The notes under the pieces were generated by a model, which saw only the letters and a program-made list of their open reading frames with translations, made no database searches and was not told the DNA's origin. This document shows positions 22,138 through 30,842 of a stretch of DNA of 64,000 nucleotides, piece by piece. Source of the stretch: Halopelagius inordinatus. GTDB taxonomy: Archaea > Halobacteriota > Halobacteria > Halobacteriales > Haloferacaceae. Position 1 is the first letter of the stretch. Each line of letters starts with the position of its first letter. The translations under genes were made by a program, and so were the position numbers. Location: contig NZ_FOOQ01000004.1 in assembly GCF_900113245.1 (NCBI RefSeq), positions 62,001 through 126,000 of the forward strand, in the 5' to 3' direction.

Positions 22138-23907
22138 CTACTCCTCGTCGCCGTCGCCCGCCGCCGCGCCCGCCCCGAACACGTCGTTCAGGCGGTGGCG
22201 GAACGATTCGAGGCCCTCGACCGTCGATTCGAGTTCCTCGATGCGGTCGATGGCCGTCGACAACTCCTCCACGTCGGAGCGAATCGCTTCGATATCTTCC
22301 GAGAGTTCCTCCCGCGCGTCGACGATGTCGCCGTCGAGTTCGGCGATGTCCTCGCGGACGTCGCCGAGTTCGTCGTCGAGTTCGGCGGCGGTTTCGTTCG
22401 CCGCCGACGCCTCCGCTGCGGCGTCCGCGACGCGAGTAGAGACGTCCGACACGTCGGATTCGACGCCGTCGACGCGGGCGGAGACGTCGTCGTGGTCCGA
22501 GCGCAGGTCGGCGACCGCCGACGCGTTCGAGTCGGCCGTCTCGCTCACGTCCGAGAGTTCCTGCGCCGCGTTTTCGACGCGTTCGTCGATTGCGCCGAGG
22601 TCACCGCGGAGGCGAGAGACGTCGGACCGGACGGCGGAGCGTTCGTCCTCGGCGTCGGAGACGCTCGCTTCGAGGGCGTCGAGTTCCTCGGAGACGGTCT
22701 GCATCTCCTCGCGGAGCGACGCTACCACGTCCGCGCCGGTGCCCTCCTCGTCGATGAACTCCGCGAGTGCGTCGCTGTACGCCTCTAAATCGTTCATCTG
22801 CCCCTGGAGGCGGCGGATGCGAACGTCGGCGCTCCGGGGAAGGCCCGAGTCGAGTTCCGACCGGATCAGTTCCAAGTCGTCGTCGGAGACGCGCCCGTCG
22901 CGAATCTCCGCCGCGAGGGCCGACGCGAGCGACCCGTCTCCGGCGGGCGCGGCGCGCGAAGTACCGCTCTCCTCCGCGTCCGCCTCGGCCGCGTCCTCGT
23001 CCGATACCGCGTCTTCGACGTCGACGTACTCCGCCTCCGCTCGGTCCGAGTCGTCCGCGTCGGCGTCGTCGGTCGCCGCCTCCCCCTCAGAACCGACCGC
23101 GGCGGCGTCGTGGTCTGACGCCGTCTGCCCGTCAGCCGGTGGTTTCTCGTCGGCGGACGCCTCATCGTCGGCCCTCGCGTCGTCTGCCTCGACGGGCGAA
23201 TCGACGACGACCGGAATCGAGTCGTCGTCGAGTTCGCGCGGCCCCGTCGTCTCGTCGCCGGGATTCGGAATCGACTCTAAGGCGTCTTCGACGGTGTCTT
23301 CGGCCTCCTCGATGGCGGAGCCGGGTGCGGCGTCGTCGCCCGTGGCGTCGCCTGCGGCGGCGTCGCCGTCCGCGTCGGCGAGAGGCGATTCGTCGCCCTC
23401 GACGTCGTCTTCCGGAAGCGACTCCTCGTCCGCGAGAGACCCGTTGCCCTGCAACGCGTCGCGGACGAGTTGGCTCCGGTCCTCGCCGAGGATGTCCTCG
23501 ACGCCGTCGTCCGCGTGGTCGCCGTCGTCGCTCTCCTCGGGGACGGGCGGTCGTTCTAACACCGGTTCGACGAGGAAGTCCTCGGCCTCGCTCACGGTGC
23601 TCAGGCGGATGCCGTACACCGTCGTGACCGCCTCCCCGGGGTCGAGCGTCCGTTCGTACTCGACGCGTTGGTCCTTGTACGCCGTCCAGTTGTCGCTCTC
23701 GTAGTCGGGGTGGAACCCCACTCCCTCCATCGGGAACTCTTTGGGGATACTGTCGACGATTCGGACGTGGACCGTCTCGTCGCTGTCGGAAGTGATGCGG
23801 AACTTTATCGCCGGAACCGGGAAGTCGTCGGCGACGAACGATTTCTCGACTGATACGTCTCCGTCCGAGACGTACACCGGCCCCCCTAGGTCAGACTCGT
23901 GGCTCAT
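22138..23907 (-). CDS. Large acidic coiled-coil protein (DUF7310-like)
   Basis: A 589-residue protein in three parts. Residues 1-115 form a beta-rich domain (VYVSDGDVSVEKSFV, VHVRIVDSIPKEFPMEGVGF). Residues about 115-330 are a disordered linker of Asp, Glu, Ala and Ser. Residues about 335-580 begin SLASALAAEIRDGRVSDDDL and run into a long heptad-repeat coiled coil with many short VADLRSDHDDV-like units, ending near SFRHRLNDVF. The middle region resembles haloarchaeal coiled-coil family DUF7310. No enzyme motif. It probably acts as a structural or scaffolding protein. ATG 23907 is preferred because a TATTTTAT box lies about 28 bases upstream; another ATG two codons earlier is possible. Confidence 0.75.
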   Translation of the reverse strand: MSHESDLGGPVYVSDGDVSVEKSFVADDFPVPAIKFRITSDSDETVHVRIVDSIPKEFPMEGVGFHPDYESDNWTAYKDQRVEYERTLDPGEAVTTVYGIRLSTVSEAEDFLVEPVLERPPVPEESDDGDHADDGVEDILGEDRSQLVRDALQGNGSLADEESLPEDDVEGDESPLADADGDAAAGDATGDDAAPGSAIEEAEDTVEDALESIPNPGDETTGPRELDDDSIPVVVDSPVEADDARADDEASADEKPPADGQTASDHDAAAVGSEGEAATDDADADDSDRAEAEYVDVEDAVSDEDAAEADAEESGTSRAAPAGDGSLASALAAEIRDGRVSDDDLELIRSELDSGLPRSADVRIRRLQGQMNDLEAYSDALAEFIDEEGTGADVVASLREEMQTVSEELDALEASVSDAEDERSAVRSDVSRLRGDLGAIDERVENAAQELSDVSETADSNASAVADLRSDHDDVSARVDGVESDVSDVSTRVADAAAEASAANETAAELDDELGDVREDIAELDGDIVDAREELSEDIEAIRSDVEELSTAIDRIEELESTVEGLESFRHRLNDVFGAGAAAGDGDEE

Positions 23908-23997
23908 GAGCATCCCTTCCGAAAGCCATTACATAAAATAACCGGGGATTTTCGGAGCCGTGACAGTCTGTCCGCTCGCGTAGTGTCAGATGCCGGA

Positions 23998-24831
23998 CTA
24001 GAGATCCACGCGGTCGCCGATTTCGGCCAGTTCCAACCGTCGGGGGTAGTCGAAACTTCGCGCGTGGTGGTGGAGCGCAGTCGGGTCGGCGGTCAGTCCC
24101 TTCCACATATCCCAGTGACTGGGGAGAAAACGGTCGAACTGGAGGTCGGACGCCGCTTTCACGACCTGATTCTCCGTCGAGTACCACTTCGTCCGCACCG
24201 GGTCGCCCGTCCGCTTGTCGGGGATGTTGCCCACCGCGCCGAACGCGAGGACGCCCAGGTCGATGTCGTACTCCTCGCCGAGTTCGGCGAACTCCTCGGT
24301 CGGTTTCGTATCGCCGCCGTGGAAGAACGTGCCCGACTCGTGTTCGACGACGTACGAGACCGGATGCGTGGCGTCCGGGTCGTGTGCGACTTCGACGTGA
24401 ACGGTGAACTCGCCGATGTCGAGTGTGTCGCCCTCCGCGACGACTTCGAACTGCGATTCGTCGACGTCGTAGTTCTCCGTCCACGCCTCCTCGTCGAGGG
24501 CGACGTCGACGGAGTCGTCCGGCGCGTAGAACGTCGTGCCGGTGGTCTCCAAGAGGGGGGCCTGACTCGGGCCGTGGACGTGGTCCGTGTGTTCGTGCGT
24601 CGCGAGGAGTCCGTCCAGTTCCGCCACGTCTTCGGGGTCGAACGGAACCGGAATCATGCGGACGGTCCGCGGCGGGTCGCCGAGGCCGACGTAGGGGTCG
24701 ATTGCGAGCGTCGTGCCGTCGCTTCCCTTCAGGAAGAAACCGTTACAGCCGAGATACCAGACGGCCACCGTCTCCGGGTCGGCCGCCTCGACGGCGCGCG
24801 GAAGCCAATCGCTCCAGTCACTGAGGGACAT
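23998..24831 (-). CDS. MBL-fold metal-dependent hydrolase
   Basis: A 277-residue enzyme of the metallo-beta-lactamase fold. Seen: ATHEHTDHVHG, the HxHxDH zinc motif near residue 78; later metal-ligand histidine in EVAHDPDATHPVSYV, FFHGGDTK with the bridging Asp, and a final His in FLPSHWDMW. The GCNGFFLKG start is like UlaG/NAPE-PLD-type hydrolases that cut phosphodiesters or lactones. The natural substrate is unknown. Start at ATG 24831; the longer frame upstream runs through a tandem AATAG repeat and is rejected. Leader region is AT-rich. Confidence 0.85.
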   Translation of the reverse strand: MSLSDWSDWLPRAVEAADPETVAVWYLGCNGFFLKGSDGTTLAIDPYVGLGDPPRTVRMIPVPFDPEDVAELDGLLATHEHTDHVHGPSQAPLLETTGTTFYAPDDSVDVALDEEAWTENYDVDESQFEVVAEGDTLDIGEFTVHVEVAHDPDATHPVSYVVEHESGTFFHGGDTKPTEEFAELGEEYDIDLGVLAFGAVGNIPDKRTGDPVRTKWYSTENQVVKAASDLQFDRFLPSHWDMWKGLTADPTALHHHARSFDYPRRLELAEIGDRVDL

Positions 24832-24923
24832 ACGGCGGGGTGCGCACGGGCGGAGACTAAGTGTTGCGAAGTCGCCGACGCCGTCGGTCGAACCGTTCGC
24901 TCTCGGGGCGTCTCCCCATCCGG

Positions 24924-24943
24924 AATAGAATAGAATAGAATAG
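24924..24943 (+). repeat. Four tandem AATAG units
   Basis: Four perfect copies of AATAG sit in the divergent intergenic region about 95 bases upstream of the hydrolase ATG. Simple repeats are rare in this GC-rich genome; slippage could alter promoter spacing. A CTATTCC sequence near 24988-24994 is complementary to the GGAATAG at the start of the repeat. Confidence 0.7.
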
Positions 24944-25067
24944 AACATACGGCTATATTATTCCACGTATATCAAACGTTAGTAATCCTATTCCATCTTA
25001 CATCCCCGTTATGTGGTCGATAACCCGCGAAAAGAATATACATCCGGACCGTATGTGTAGTGATGTC

Positions 25068-25172
25068 ATGTCTGCGCGCCGAAGACACACCGCCGATTTC
25101 TGTGAGATGGACACGATCATGCGCACGCTCGGAACGTGGGACCCGCAGCCTCCGGCGACAGACCTCGATTGA
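25068..25172 (+). CDS. Putative 34-residue microprotein with its own promoter
   Basis: A short frame starting ATG 25068 (MSARRRHTADFCEMDTIMRT, ending PPATDLD). A GAATATAC box at 25034-25041 lies 27-34 bases upstream, the right distance for leaderless transcription, and codon third positions are mostly G or C although the surrounding DNA is AT-rich. It has a basic N-terminus, one Cys and a Pro-containing acidic end; no family is recognised. It ends 51 bases before the Rossmann-fold gene and might instead be a leader of that transcript. Confidence 0.4.
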   Translation: MSARRRHTADFCEMDTIMRTLGTWDPQPPATDLD

Positions 25173-25223
25173 CGACGTGAAGACGACCACCGTCTCTTTC
25201 TGTCGCGCCGCGGAGGCGGACGT

Positions 25224-25685
25224 ATGCGCGTGAGTGTCATCGGCGGCGGAACCGTCACCCAACAGCGTTTGGACGCCGCGTACTCGACGGGGCGACTGCT
25301 CGCGGAGAGGGGCCACACCGTCGTCTGCGGCGGCCTCGGCGGCATCATGGAGGCTGCGTGTCGCGGCGCGTCGGACGCCGGCGGCGAAACTATCGGCATC
25401 CTTCCGACTGACCGCCGCGAAGACGCCAACGACTACGTGGACACCGCAATCGCGACGGGACTCGGTCACGCCCGGAACGCGCTGGTGGCGATGAACGGCG
25501 ACGCCGTCGTCGCAATCGGCGGAAGCGGCGGGACGCTCTCGGAAATCGGGTTCTCGTTCGTCTACGACAGACCGCTCGCCGGACTCGACACCCACGACGT
25601 GCCGGGCGTCGAACGGGTCGAAACGCCCGAGCAAGCCGTCGAGTACGTCGAAGACGCGCCGTCGTGCGGTCCGAACGGCCGGTGA
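25224..25685 (+). CDS. LOG-like Rossmann-fold nucleotide-binding protein (TIGR00725 type)
   Basis: A 153-residue protein with the motifs of the lysine-decarboxylase-like/LOG superfamily: start VSVIGGGTV, then CGGLGGIMEAACRGASDAGG, and AIGGSGGTLSEIGFSFVYDRP. The GGxGT and E residues of the phosphoribohydrolase family are present in modified form (GGSGGTLSE). LOG enzymes release cytokinin-like bases from nucleotides in plants and bacteria; in archaea the substrate is unknown, and a nucleotide or nucleotide-sugar ligand is inferred. Family length is about 150-170, so it is complete. Confidence 0.85.
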   Translation: MRVSVIGGGTVTQQRLDAAYSTGRLLAERGHTVVCGGLGGIMEAACRGASDAGGETIGILPTDRREDANDYVDTAIATGLGHARNALVAMNGDAVVAIGGSGGTLSEIGFSFVYDRPLAGLDTHDVPGVERVETPEQAVEYVEDAPSCGPNGR

Positions 25686-25752
25686 GAGGCCGGGTCCGAG
25701 GCCGCGGGGGACCACCACGAAGTATTTATCTCCGTCACCGAGTCCCGAGGAT

Positions 25753-26766
25753 ATGAACCGTCGCGCCCTTCTCCTGTCACTCGGTAGCGTCGCGTTCGCC
25801 GGTTGCACGGCCGGCGACGGACCGTCCGGAACCGGCGCGGAATCGACCACCGCCGCCTCGTCGCCGGAGACGACTACCGCGGACCCGAACGCGCCTGCCG
25901 TCCCGGACGTCGGCGTCCCTCCGAACGAGGCGTCGGGTCCGCCGTGGGACGACGACGTGACGCGCGTCGTCTCGTGGACCGAAGCGACCGAGGAGACGCC
26001 GATTCGCCTGACGCCCGCGAGGAGTCGCGGGCCGCTTCCGACCGCGGGTTTCGAGTTCGCGCTTCGGAACGACACCGATGCTCGGTTCGCGTTCAACGAC
26101 TACGGCTGGTCGGTCTGGAAACGGGTCGACGGCGAGTGGTTCCACGTCGAACCTCGGTACTGGCCCGAACCGTTGCGGTATCTCGGTCCGGGCGAGTCGC
26201 ACGCGTGGACGCTCACGGTGGACAACGACCGACTCGACGGAACGCCGCTCTCTCCCGTGGAGGGGCGGCGTTCGGTGACGCTCGTCGGACTCGGCGGCGG
26301 AACGTACGCGTTCACTGTCGACGGCTGGTTCGAGAGCGAAGACTACGAGAACGGCGTCGGCTTCGCCGCCCGGTTCGAACTCGACGGCGACCCGGTCGAA
26401 CTGACGCCGACCGACGAGGTAACGGAGACGACTCGGGACGGCGACACCGTCGTCGTCGCCACGGACGCCGACTCCGGAAGCGACGCTCAGACGGTCGCGT
26501 TCGTGGTCCGCCGCGCGGACGGGGAGAGCGGAGACGGCGGGGACGACGTTCGCAGGATACTCACCGAACAGGCTCTCAGAGACCGGACGCTGCGAAACAC
26601 GCTCCCGTTCTTCGAGGCGGGCGTCGAGACCGTTCGCCTCGAAGGACGGGCCTCGTCGGCCCCGGCGTTCGGCGTCAGCGATGGAGGCCGAATCGAGTAC
26701 GAGGGGGACCGATACCTGATTACGACAGAGAAAATCGAGACGGCCGGCCCCGAGGCCGACGGGTGA
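25753..26766 (+). CDS. Exported lipoprotein with two beta domains
   Basis: A 337-residue extracellular protein. It starts MNRRALLLSLGSVAFAGC, a Tat/lipobox signal with the lipidated Cys at residue 18. A Thr/Ser-rich linker follows, then a region (about residues 75-215) with FALRNDTDARFAFNDYGW and VERFGSED-like beta character, and a C-terminal half with a repeated beta pattern ending near IKTAGPEADG-like residues. No catalytic motif; similar haloarchaeal lipoproteins are of unknown function. A GTATTTATC box lies at 25722-25730, 23-31 bases before the ATG, fitting a leaderless start. Confidence 0.8.
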   Translation: MNRRALLLSLGSVAFAGCTAGDGPSGTGAESTTAASSPETTTADPNAPAVPDVGVPPNEASGPPWDDDVTRVVSWTEATEETPIRLTPARSRGPLPTAGFEFALRNDTDARFAFNDYGWSVWKRVDGEWFHVEPRYWPEPLRYLGPGESHAWTLTVDNDRLDGTPLSPVEGRRSVTLVGLGGGTYAFTVDGWFESEDYENGVGFAARFELDGDPVELTPTDEVTETTRDGDTVVVATDADSGSDAQTVAFVVRRADGESGDGGDDVRRILTEQALRDRTLRNTLPFFEAGVETVRLEGRASSAPAFGVSDGGRIEYEGDRYLITTEKIETAGPEADG

Positions 26767-26790
26767 CGGGCCTCGGAAGTCGAATCAGTG

Positions 26791-27369
26791 CTATCGGCGT
26801 TCCCAGTACCGTGCGGCGATAGCGCCCATCCCGACGGTGCCGAGGAGGAAGTTCACCGGTTCCATGAGGGGCGGTATCGCCGTCAGAAGCGAGACGGCGA
26901 CGGCACCGACGGCGAGACTCTCCCAGAGCGCCGACTCCCCGGACGACTCGGCGAGGAGCGTTCCGACTGCGACCACCGCGACGCCGTTGGCCACCAGTCC
27001 GACGACGGCGAGAACGAGAAGGCCGGGGAGGACGACGACGAGGCCGACGATGGTGAGTGCGAGCAGAACCGTCAGCGCGACGACGGCGACGTACGTCAAG
27101 AGACCGTAGAGAAACGACTCGACGGGTTGCGAGCGGATTCTGTCGACGACGGACCGAGAGAACTCCGGTGCGACGCCGAGTACGACGGCACCGAGAGCGA
27201 GGTTCAACACCAACTTGCCGAGGAAAGCGAGCACGGGGTCGAACCCGAACTCGCGCGACACGTCGGGAATCGACTGGGCGGCCGCCGGTTCGACGAGACA
27301 GACGACACCGGCCGCGAAAGCGACGGCGAGCGCTACTGACGACGATTTTTTCGTACGCGTGGAGGGCAC
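26791..27369 (-). CDS. Membrane protein, tandem paralogue A
   Basis: A 192-residue membrane protein. The start is taken as GTG 27369, which gives a clean signal-peptide-like N-terminus (MPSTRTKKSSSVALAVAFAA) and a TAACTATTTT box 27-36 bases upstream; a TTG 27 bases earlier is the alternative. After the first segment come three or four hydrophobic helices, including LTIVGLVVVLPGLLVLAVV and a C-terminal end YWERR. The same order of helices and closing residues recurs in the next gene on this strand (27452-28000), so the two are duplicated. Function unknown; no transport signature. Confidence 0.75.
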   Translation of the reverse strand: MPSTRTKKSSSVALAVAFAAGVVCLVEPAAAQSIPDVSREFGFDPVLAFLGKLVLNLALGAVVLGVAPEFSRSVVDRIRSQPVESFLYGLLTYVAVVALTVLLALTIVGLVVVLPGLLVLAVVGLVANGVAVVAVGTLLAESSGESALWESLAVGAVAVSLLTAIPPLMEPVNFLLGTVGMGAIAARYWERR

Positions 27370-27451
27370 GAGCCGAGAGAGCGCAGACCGAGACAAAATA
27401 GTTATGGATTGACAGTTCCGGGCGCGGCCGACGGCCGCGGACCGGCAGTCG

Positions 27452-28000
27452 TCAGCGGTACCGGTTCCAGAGGACGAGCGAGACGGCGCCGACGCCCGCG
27501 GTCGAAATCGCGAAGTTGACCAGTCCGCCGAGGACCGGAATCAACGAGACGGCGACGAGGACGACGGCCCCGGCGAACGCCACCAACAGGGTGTCGGGTT
27601 CGCCCGCGGACGAAGAGACGACGCCGAGGACGAACCGGCCGACGAGGAGGACGCCGATAGCCGACCCGACGAGGAGAACGACGAAGAGGACGACGAACCC
27701 GGGGATAGCGACCACGAGTCCGATTACCGTGACCGCGAGGATGGCTAAGACGATGGGGACCAGAATCGTCGCACCGAGACCGACGAGGAAGGCGACGACG
27801 CCGTCGTCGCGGCACCTCTGCAGGCTCTCGTCCGTCAGTGTCGGCGCGAGACCGGCGACGACGACGGCGAGGACGCCGCTTATCGCGACTGCGATAGTCA
27901 GTCCGATTCCCGTACCGAGGAGTCGGGCGAGAACCGGCAGTTCGTTCGGTTGGAGGGGCACGGTACCGAAAGCGGCCAACAGTTCGTTTGCGGGAACCAT
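27452..28000 (-). CDS. Membrane protein, tandem paralogue B
   Basis: A 182-residue integral membrane protein with about five hydrophobic helices. It aligns with the neighbour at 26791: ILAVTVIGLVVAIPGFVVLF against the equivalent VVVLPGLL block, a similar charged loop before it (SLQRCRDDGVVAFL), and similar ends (NRYR against YWERR). This shows a tandem duplication. The family is unassigned; such haloarchaeal proteins often sit near bactofilin-like or polymer-forming proteins. Starts at ATG 28000 after a region of 138 bases rich in purines. Confidence 0.75.
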   Translation of the reverse strand: MVPANELLAAFGTVPLQPNELPVLARLLGTGIGLTIAVAISGVLAVVVAGLAPTLTDESLQRCRDDGVVAFLVGLGATILVPIVLAILAVTVIGLVVAIPGFVVLFVVLLVGSAIGVLLVGRFVLGVVSSSAGEPDTLLVAFAGAVVLVAVSLIPVLGGLVNFAISTAGVGAVSLVLWNRYR

Positions 28001-28138
28001 CGTACGTGGGACTAGTTGGAATTCCGATGTACGTTACGGTTACGCCGCGAGGAGAGAGGGACCGAGAGGAGAGAGGAGAGAAGGGGCGGTGAAAGAGACC
28101 GAAAGAGAGCGGAGACGACGACGAATTCGACGGTCAGT
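28001..28138. other. Purine-rich intergenic tract downstream of dph2
   Basis: Contains repeated GAGAG/GAGGAG units on the plus strand, which read as a pyrimidine-rich run on the transcribed minus strand just past the dph2 stop. Pyrimidine tracts act as archaeal transcription-termination signals, so this may end the dph2 transcript; the other end should carry the promoter of the membrane gene at 28000. Confidence 0.35.
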
Positions 28139-29173
28139 TCACCACGTGCCGTGGAACGTGTCGAACTCCAAGGCGTCGAGGGGTTCGTCGCCGACGGCGA
28201 TGCGGTACTCCTGCGGCGTCAGCATCGGCTTGTGGAACCGCGGGCCGTCGTCGGTGGTGATTCGGGGACAGCCGGTGTTGACGAACGCGTCCATGTCGAA
28301 GTTCCGGAGTCGGTCCGGCGTCACCTCGTCCATGGTGATGAGGTAGGCGTTCGGGTTGTCCTCGATTATCTTCTCGGCTATCTCCATGCGACCCTGCCCG
28401 ATCTTCGTACAGAAGATGACGCCCCACTTCTCGGCGTCCATCGCGCGGTGGACCGCGCCGTAGCGCTGTTTCATGAACTTCTCCGTGTCGGCGATGGTGA
28501 CGACGTTGTTGACGGGGTCCGCGATGACCACCTTCTTGTCGGGGTGTTCCATCGCGAGGCCGAGGGGGTGGAACTTCCCGCCGCCGACGTACAGTATCTG
28601 GTCTGCGTCTATGTCCGCGGAGGCGTAGTTACAGCCGAGGACCTGGCCCTCGTGGGAGAGGCGGTCGTCGCCCCGGCGGGTGTGGACGTCGTAGTCGCGT
28701 TCTTCCAGCCAATCGCACATCTCCTCGAAGCGGTTCATGTGCTGGGCCGTCGTCACGAGTCCGACCTCCTCGCCGTCCAGTTCGTCGAGCGAGTCTTCGA
28801 GGATGGGGAACGGGTCCACGTTCGAGAAGAGGGGAACGTAGATTATCTTCTCGGATTCTTTCATCGGCGAGTGCCCGAAGTGGACGAACACGTCCGTCCG
28901 GCGCATCAGGTAGGTGTCGAGGTCACAGGCGCCGTAACAGGGTTGCCCCGACAGCATGAACGTCACGTCGTCGTCGCAGAGTGCCCGCAGGTCGTCGGCG
29001 ACGGCCGGGCCGCGTCGCTTCAGTCCCTCGGGGAACTGCAGTCCGACGCGCGAGGCGTCCCGTTCCTCGATTTCGTCGATGATCCTGTCGAGTTCGTAAT
29101 CCCACTCTCTGTCGTGCCGAAGCGACATCCCGGTGTTCCGGAGGTCACCGTCGGAAGAAGCGTCCTGACTCAT
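28139..29173 (-). CDS. dph2: Diphthamide biosynthesis enzyme Dph2
   Basis: A 344-residue enzyme making the first step of diphthamide on elongation factor 2: an unusual radical reaction that moves the aminocarboxypropyl group of S-adenosylmethionine to a histidine. Seen: three spaced cysteines that hold the 4Fe-4S cluster, in SGQPCYGACDL near residue 90, EGQVLGCNYAS, and FVNTGCPRITTD near the C-terminus. Archaeal Dph2 is a homodimer. The start ATG 29173 lies inside the 3' end of the upstream gene (overlap 29 bases), so the two may be co-transcribed and coupled. A methionine adenosyltransferase gene, supplying its cofactor, lies in the same region at 34.9 kb. Confidence 0.92.
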   Translation of the reverse strand: MSQDASSDGDLRNTGMSLRHDREWDYELDRIIDEIEERDASRVGLQFPEGLKRRGPAVADDLRALCDDDVTFMLSGQPCYGACDLDTYLMRRTDVFVHFGHSPMKESEKIIYVPLFSNVDPFPILEDSLDELDGEEVGLVTTAQHMNRFEEMCDWLEERDYDVHTRRGDDRLSHEGQVLGCNYASADIDADQILYVGGGKFHPLGLAMEHPDKKVVIADPVNNVVTIADTEKFMKQRYGAVHRAMDAEKWGVIFCTKIGQGRMEIAEKIIEDNPNAYLITMDEVTPDRLRNFDMDAFVNTGCPRITTDDGPRFHKPMLTPQEYRIAVGDEPLDALEFDTFHGTW

Positions 29174-30752
29174 TGTCCCCTCGTTGCCGTTCAGGAGGTA
29201 TAACGTCGGCGTTCCCCGATGCGGCGGCGGCGGGGAGTCCGAAACGGGGTGCGAGACGGCCAAACCGCGCGACTGCGAGACGGTCGGCGACGCGCACCGA
29301 GGCGGCAGTCGGCGACGTCGCGGTCGGACGCGCCGTCTCGTCCGCGCGCGTCGTTTCGGTCGCCGACCCGTTCGGCGTCGGCGACGCCGACGAACTCTCG
29401 TTTCGGGGCGTCGCCGAGGAAGCTCTGACCGGCGTGGGTTCCGATTTCAGCGTGGCGTTCCGCGCCTCGTCGTACCACGAGGGCGGACGGACCGTCTGGA
29501 CGTCCATCTGTACGTACTCCATCCGAAAGGAGACGTTCTCCACCTCGTCGTCGATTCGGACGCCGTACGCGACGGTGAGACGCGAGACGAACCCGTCCGC
29601 GCCGACGTGCGCTTCCGCCCGGTAGTCGACGATTCTCTCCGCGTCGTCCACCGACTCCGGCGTCCCGGTGGCGACGATGCGATAGGGTTGGACGCTCCAG
29701 TTCTCTCGGGTGACGTTCGTCCGCGTCGCGTCCAGATAGCGCTCGATGGCGCGGGCGGCGCGGTTCTCGAACGGGCCGTGCCCGGCCTCGTCGGTTCTGA
29801 CCGAGTAGCGGACGAACGACCGGTTGTCGCCGTCTTCGATGAAGACGTAGTTGTCCCGTCCGTCCGCGTACATCGAGTACTGGACGAGTTCGTCGTCCCC
29901 GTCGTCCGTAGACCGGTATCCCGTGACCGAGTAGTGGTAGTTCGTCGGACCCGCGACGTCCGCTCTCTGATACGCGCGGTCCCACGTCCGCCCCGCCCAC
30001 GCGCCGCTTCCGGACTGCCGCACGATGAGTTGGTACGACCGCCCCGTGACGGCGTCGGCGTGCGCCGTCGCCAGCGTCTCCGCGGAGACGACGCCCGTGG
30101 GTCCGACGCCCGGGGGGAACAGTCCGTCGTCGGCGTCGGCCGCCTCCGCCGTCCCGGCCTCGACGGCCGGTTCGTCGGCGTCGTCCGCGCCGGGTCCGAC
30201 CGGACCGAGGAGGGCCGCGGCGACGACGAGTGCGGCGAGAGCGACGACGAGGAGGCTCGAAAGCGGTTCCTCGCGAACGGGGTCCCACCGGCCGTCCGAC
30301 CCGCGGGCCGCGTCCGCGTCCGCGCCCGCGGCGTCGGGCGTCCTCCCGTCCGCACCCCCGTTCGACCGTTCGACGACCGGCGACTCGTCGAAGTACCGCC
30401 GGAACAGTCGCTCGCAGTCGTCGCGGTCAACGCCGTACAGCGCCATCTCGCGGAGGTCCGTCGGTCCGAGAAGCGTCACTCCGCTCTCGGCGGCGCGGCC
30501 GACGAGGCGACGCGACGGACTCGCCGCGACGACGATATCTGCGTCGGCGGGGATGCGCGGCGTCCGGAGTCGCAGGCGAGCGTCGACCGTGACGACGGTC
30601 TGACCGCTCTCCGCGAGAACGAGGGTGCCGTCCGCGCGCCGCCGCACGTCCCGGCCGGCGGCGGCGTACAGGTCGCTCACGAATCCCCGTAGACGCTCCG
30701 AATCGAGGCGTCTGAGCCACCGTTCGAACGTCCGAGCCGAGACGACGCCCAT
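29145..30752 (-). CDS. Membrane-anchored protein: nuclease-like cytoplasmic domain plus extracellular domain
   Basis: A 535-residue protein. Residues 1-120 (MGVVSARTFERWLRRLDSER onward) look like a Mrr-type restriction-endonuclease fold domain: LRGFVSDLYAAAGRDVRRR, then DADIVVAASPSRRLVGRAAE and GPTDLREMALYGV, though the catalytic D-ExK triad is not intact by eye. A linker leads to a membrane helix (LLVVALAALVVAAALLGPV) near residue 170, then a large extracellular beta-rich domain (TLATAHADAVTGRSYQLIVR onward, DUF7537-like) and a Thr/Ser-rich tail. It overlaps dph2 by 29 bases. Function unknown; a signal-transducing or membrane-tethered nucleic-acid-binding role is inference. Confidence 0.7.
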   Translation of the reverse strand: MGVVSARTFERWLRRLDSERLRGFVSDLYAAAGRDVRRRADGTLVLAESGQTVVTVDARLRLRTPRIPADADIVVAASPSRRLVGRAAESGVTLLGPTDLREMALYGVDRDDCERLFRRYFDESPVVERSNGGADGRTPDAAGADADAARGSDGRWDPVREEPLSSLLVVALAALVVAAALLGPVGPGADDADEPAVEAGTAEAADADDGLFPPGVGPTGVVSAETLATAHADAVTGRSYQLIVRQSGSGAWAGRTWDRAYQRADVAGPTNYHYSVTGYRSTDDGDDELVQYSMYADGRDNYVFIEDGDNRSFVRYSVRTDEAGHGPFENRAARAIERYLDATRTNVTRENWSVQPYRIVATGTPESVDDAERIVDYRAEAHVGADGFVSRLTVAYGVRIDDEVENVSFRMEYVQMDVQTVRPPSWYDEARNATLKSEPTPVRASSATPRNESSSASPTPNGSATETTRADETARPTATSPTAASVRVADRLAVARFGRLAPRFGLPAAAASGNADVIPPERQRGDNESGRFFRR

Positions 30753-30842
30753 GATAACTGTTGTCGTTCGACGACTACGACTCTTTCCCCGTAGACCCCC
30801 GCATCCGGCAAGTTGAAACGACTCGCATCCCAACCACGAGCT

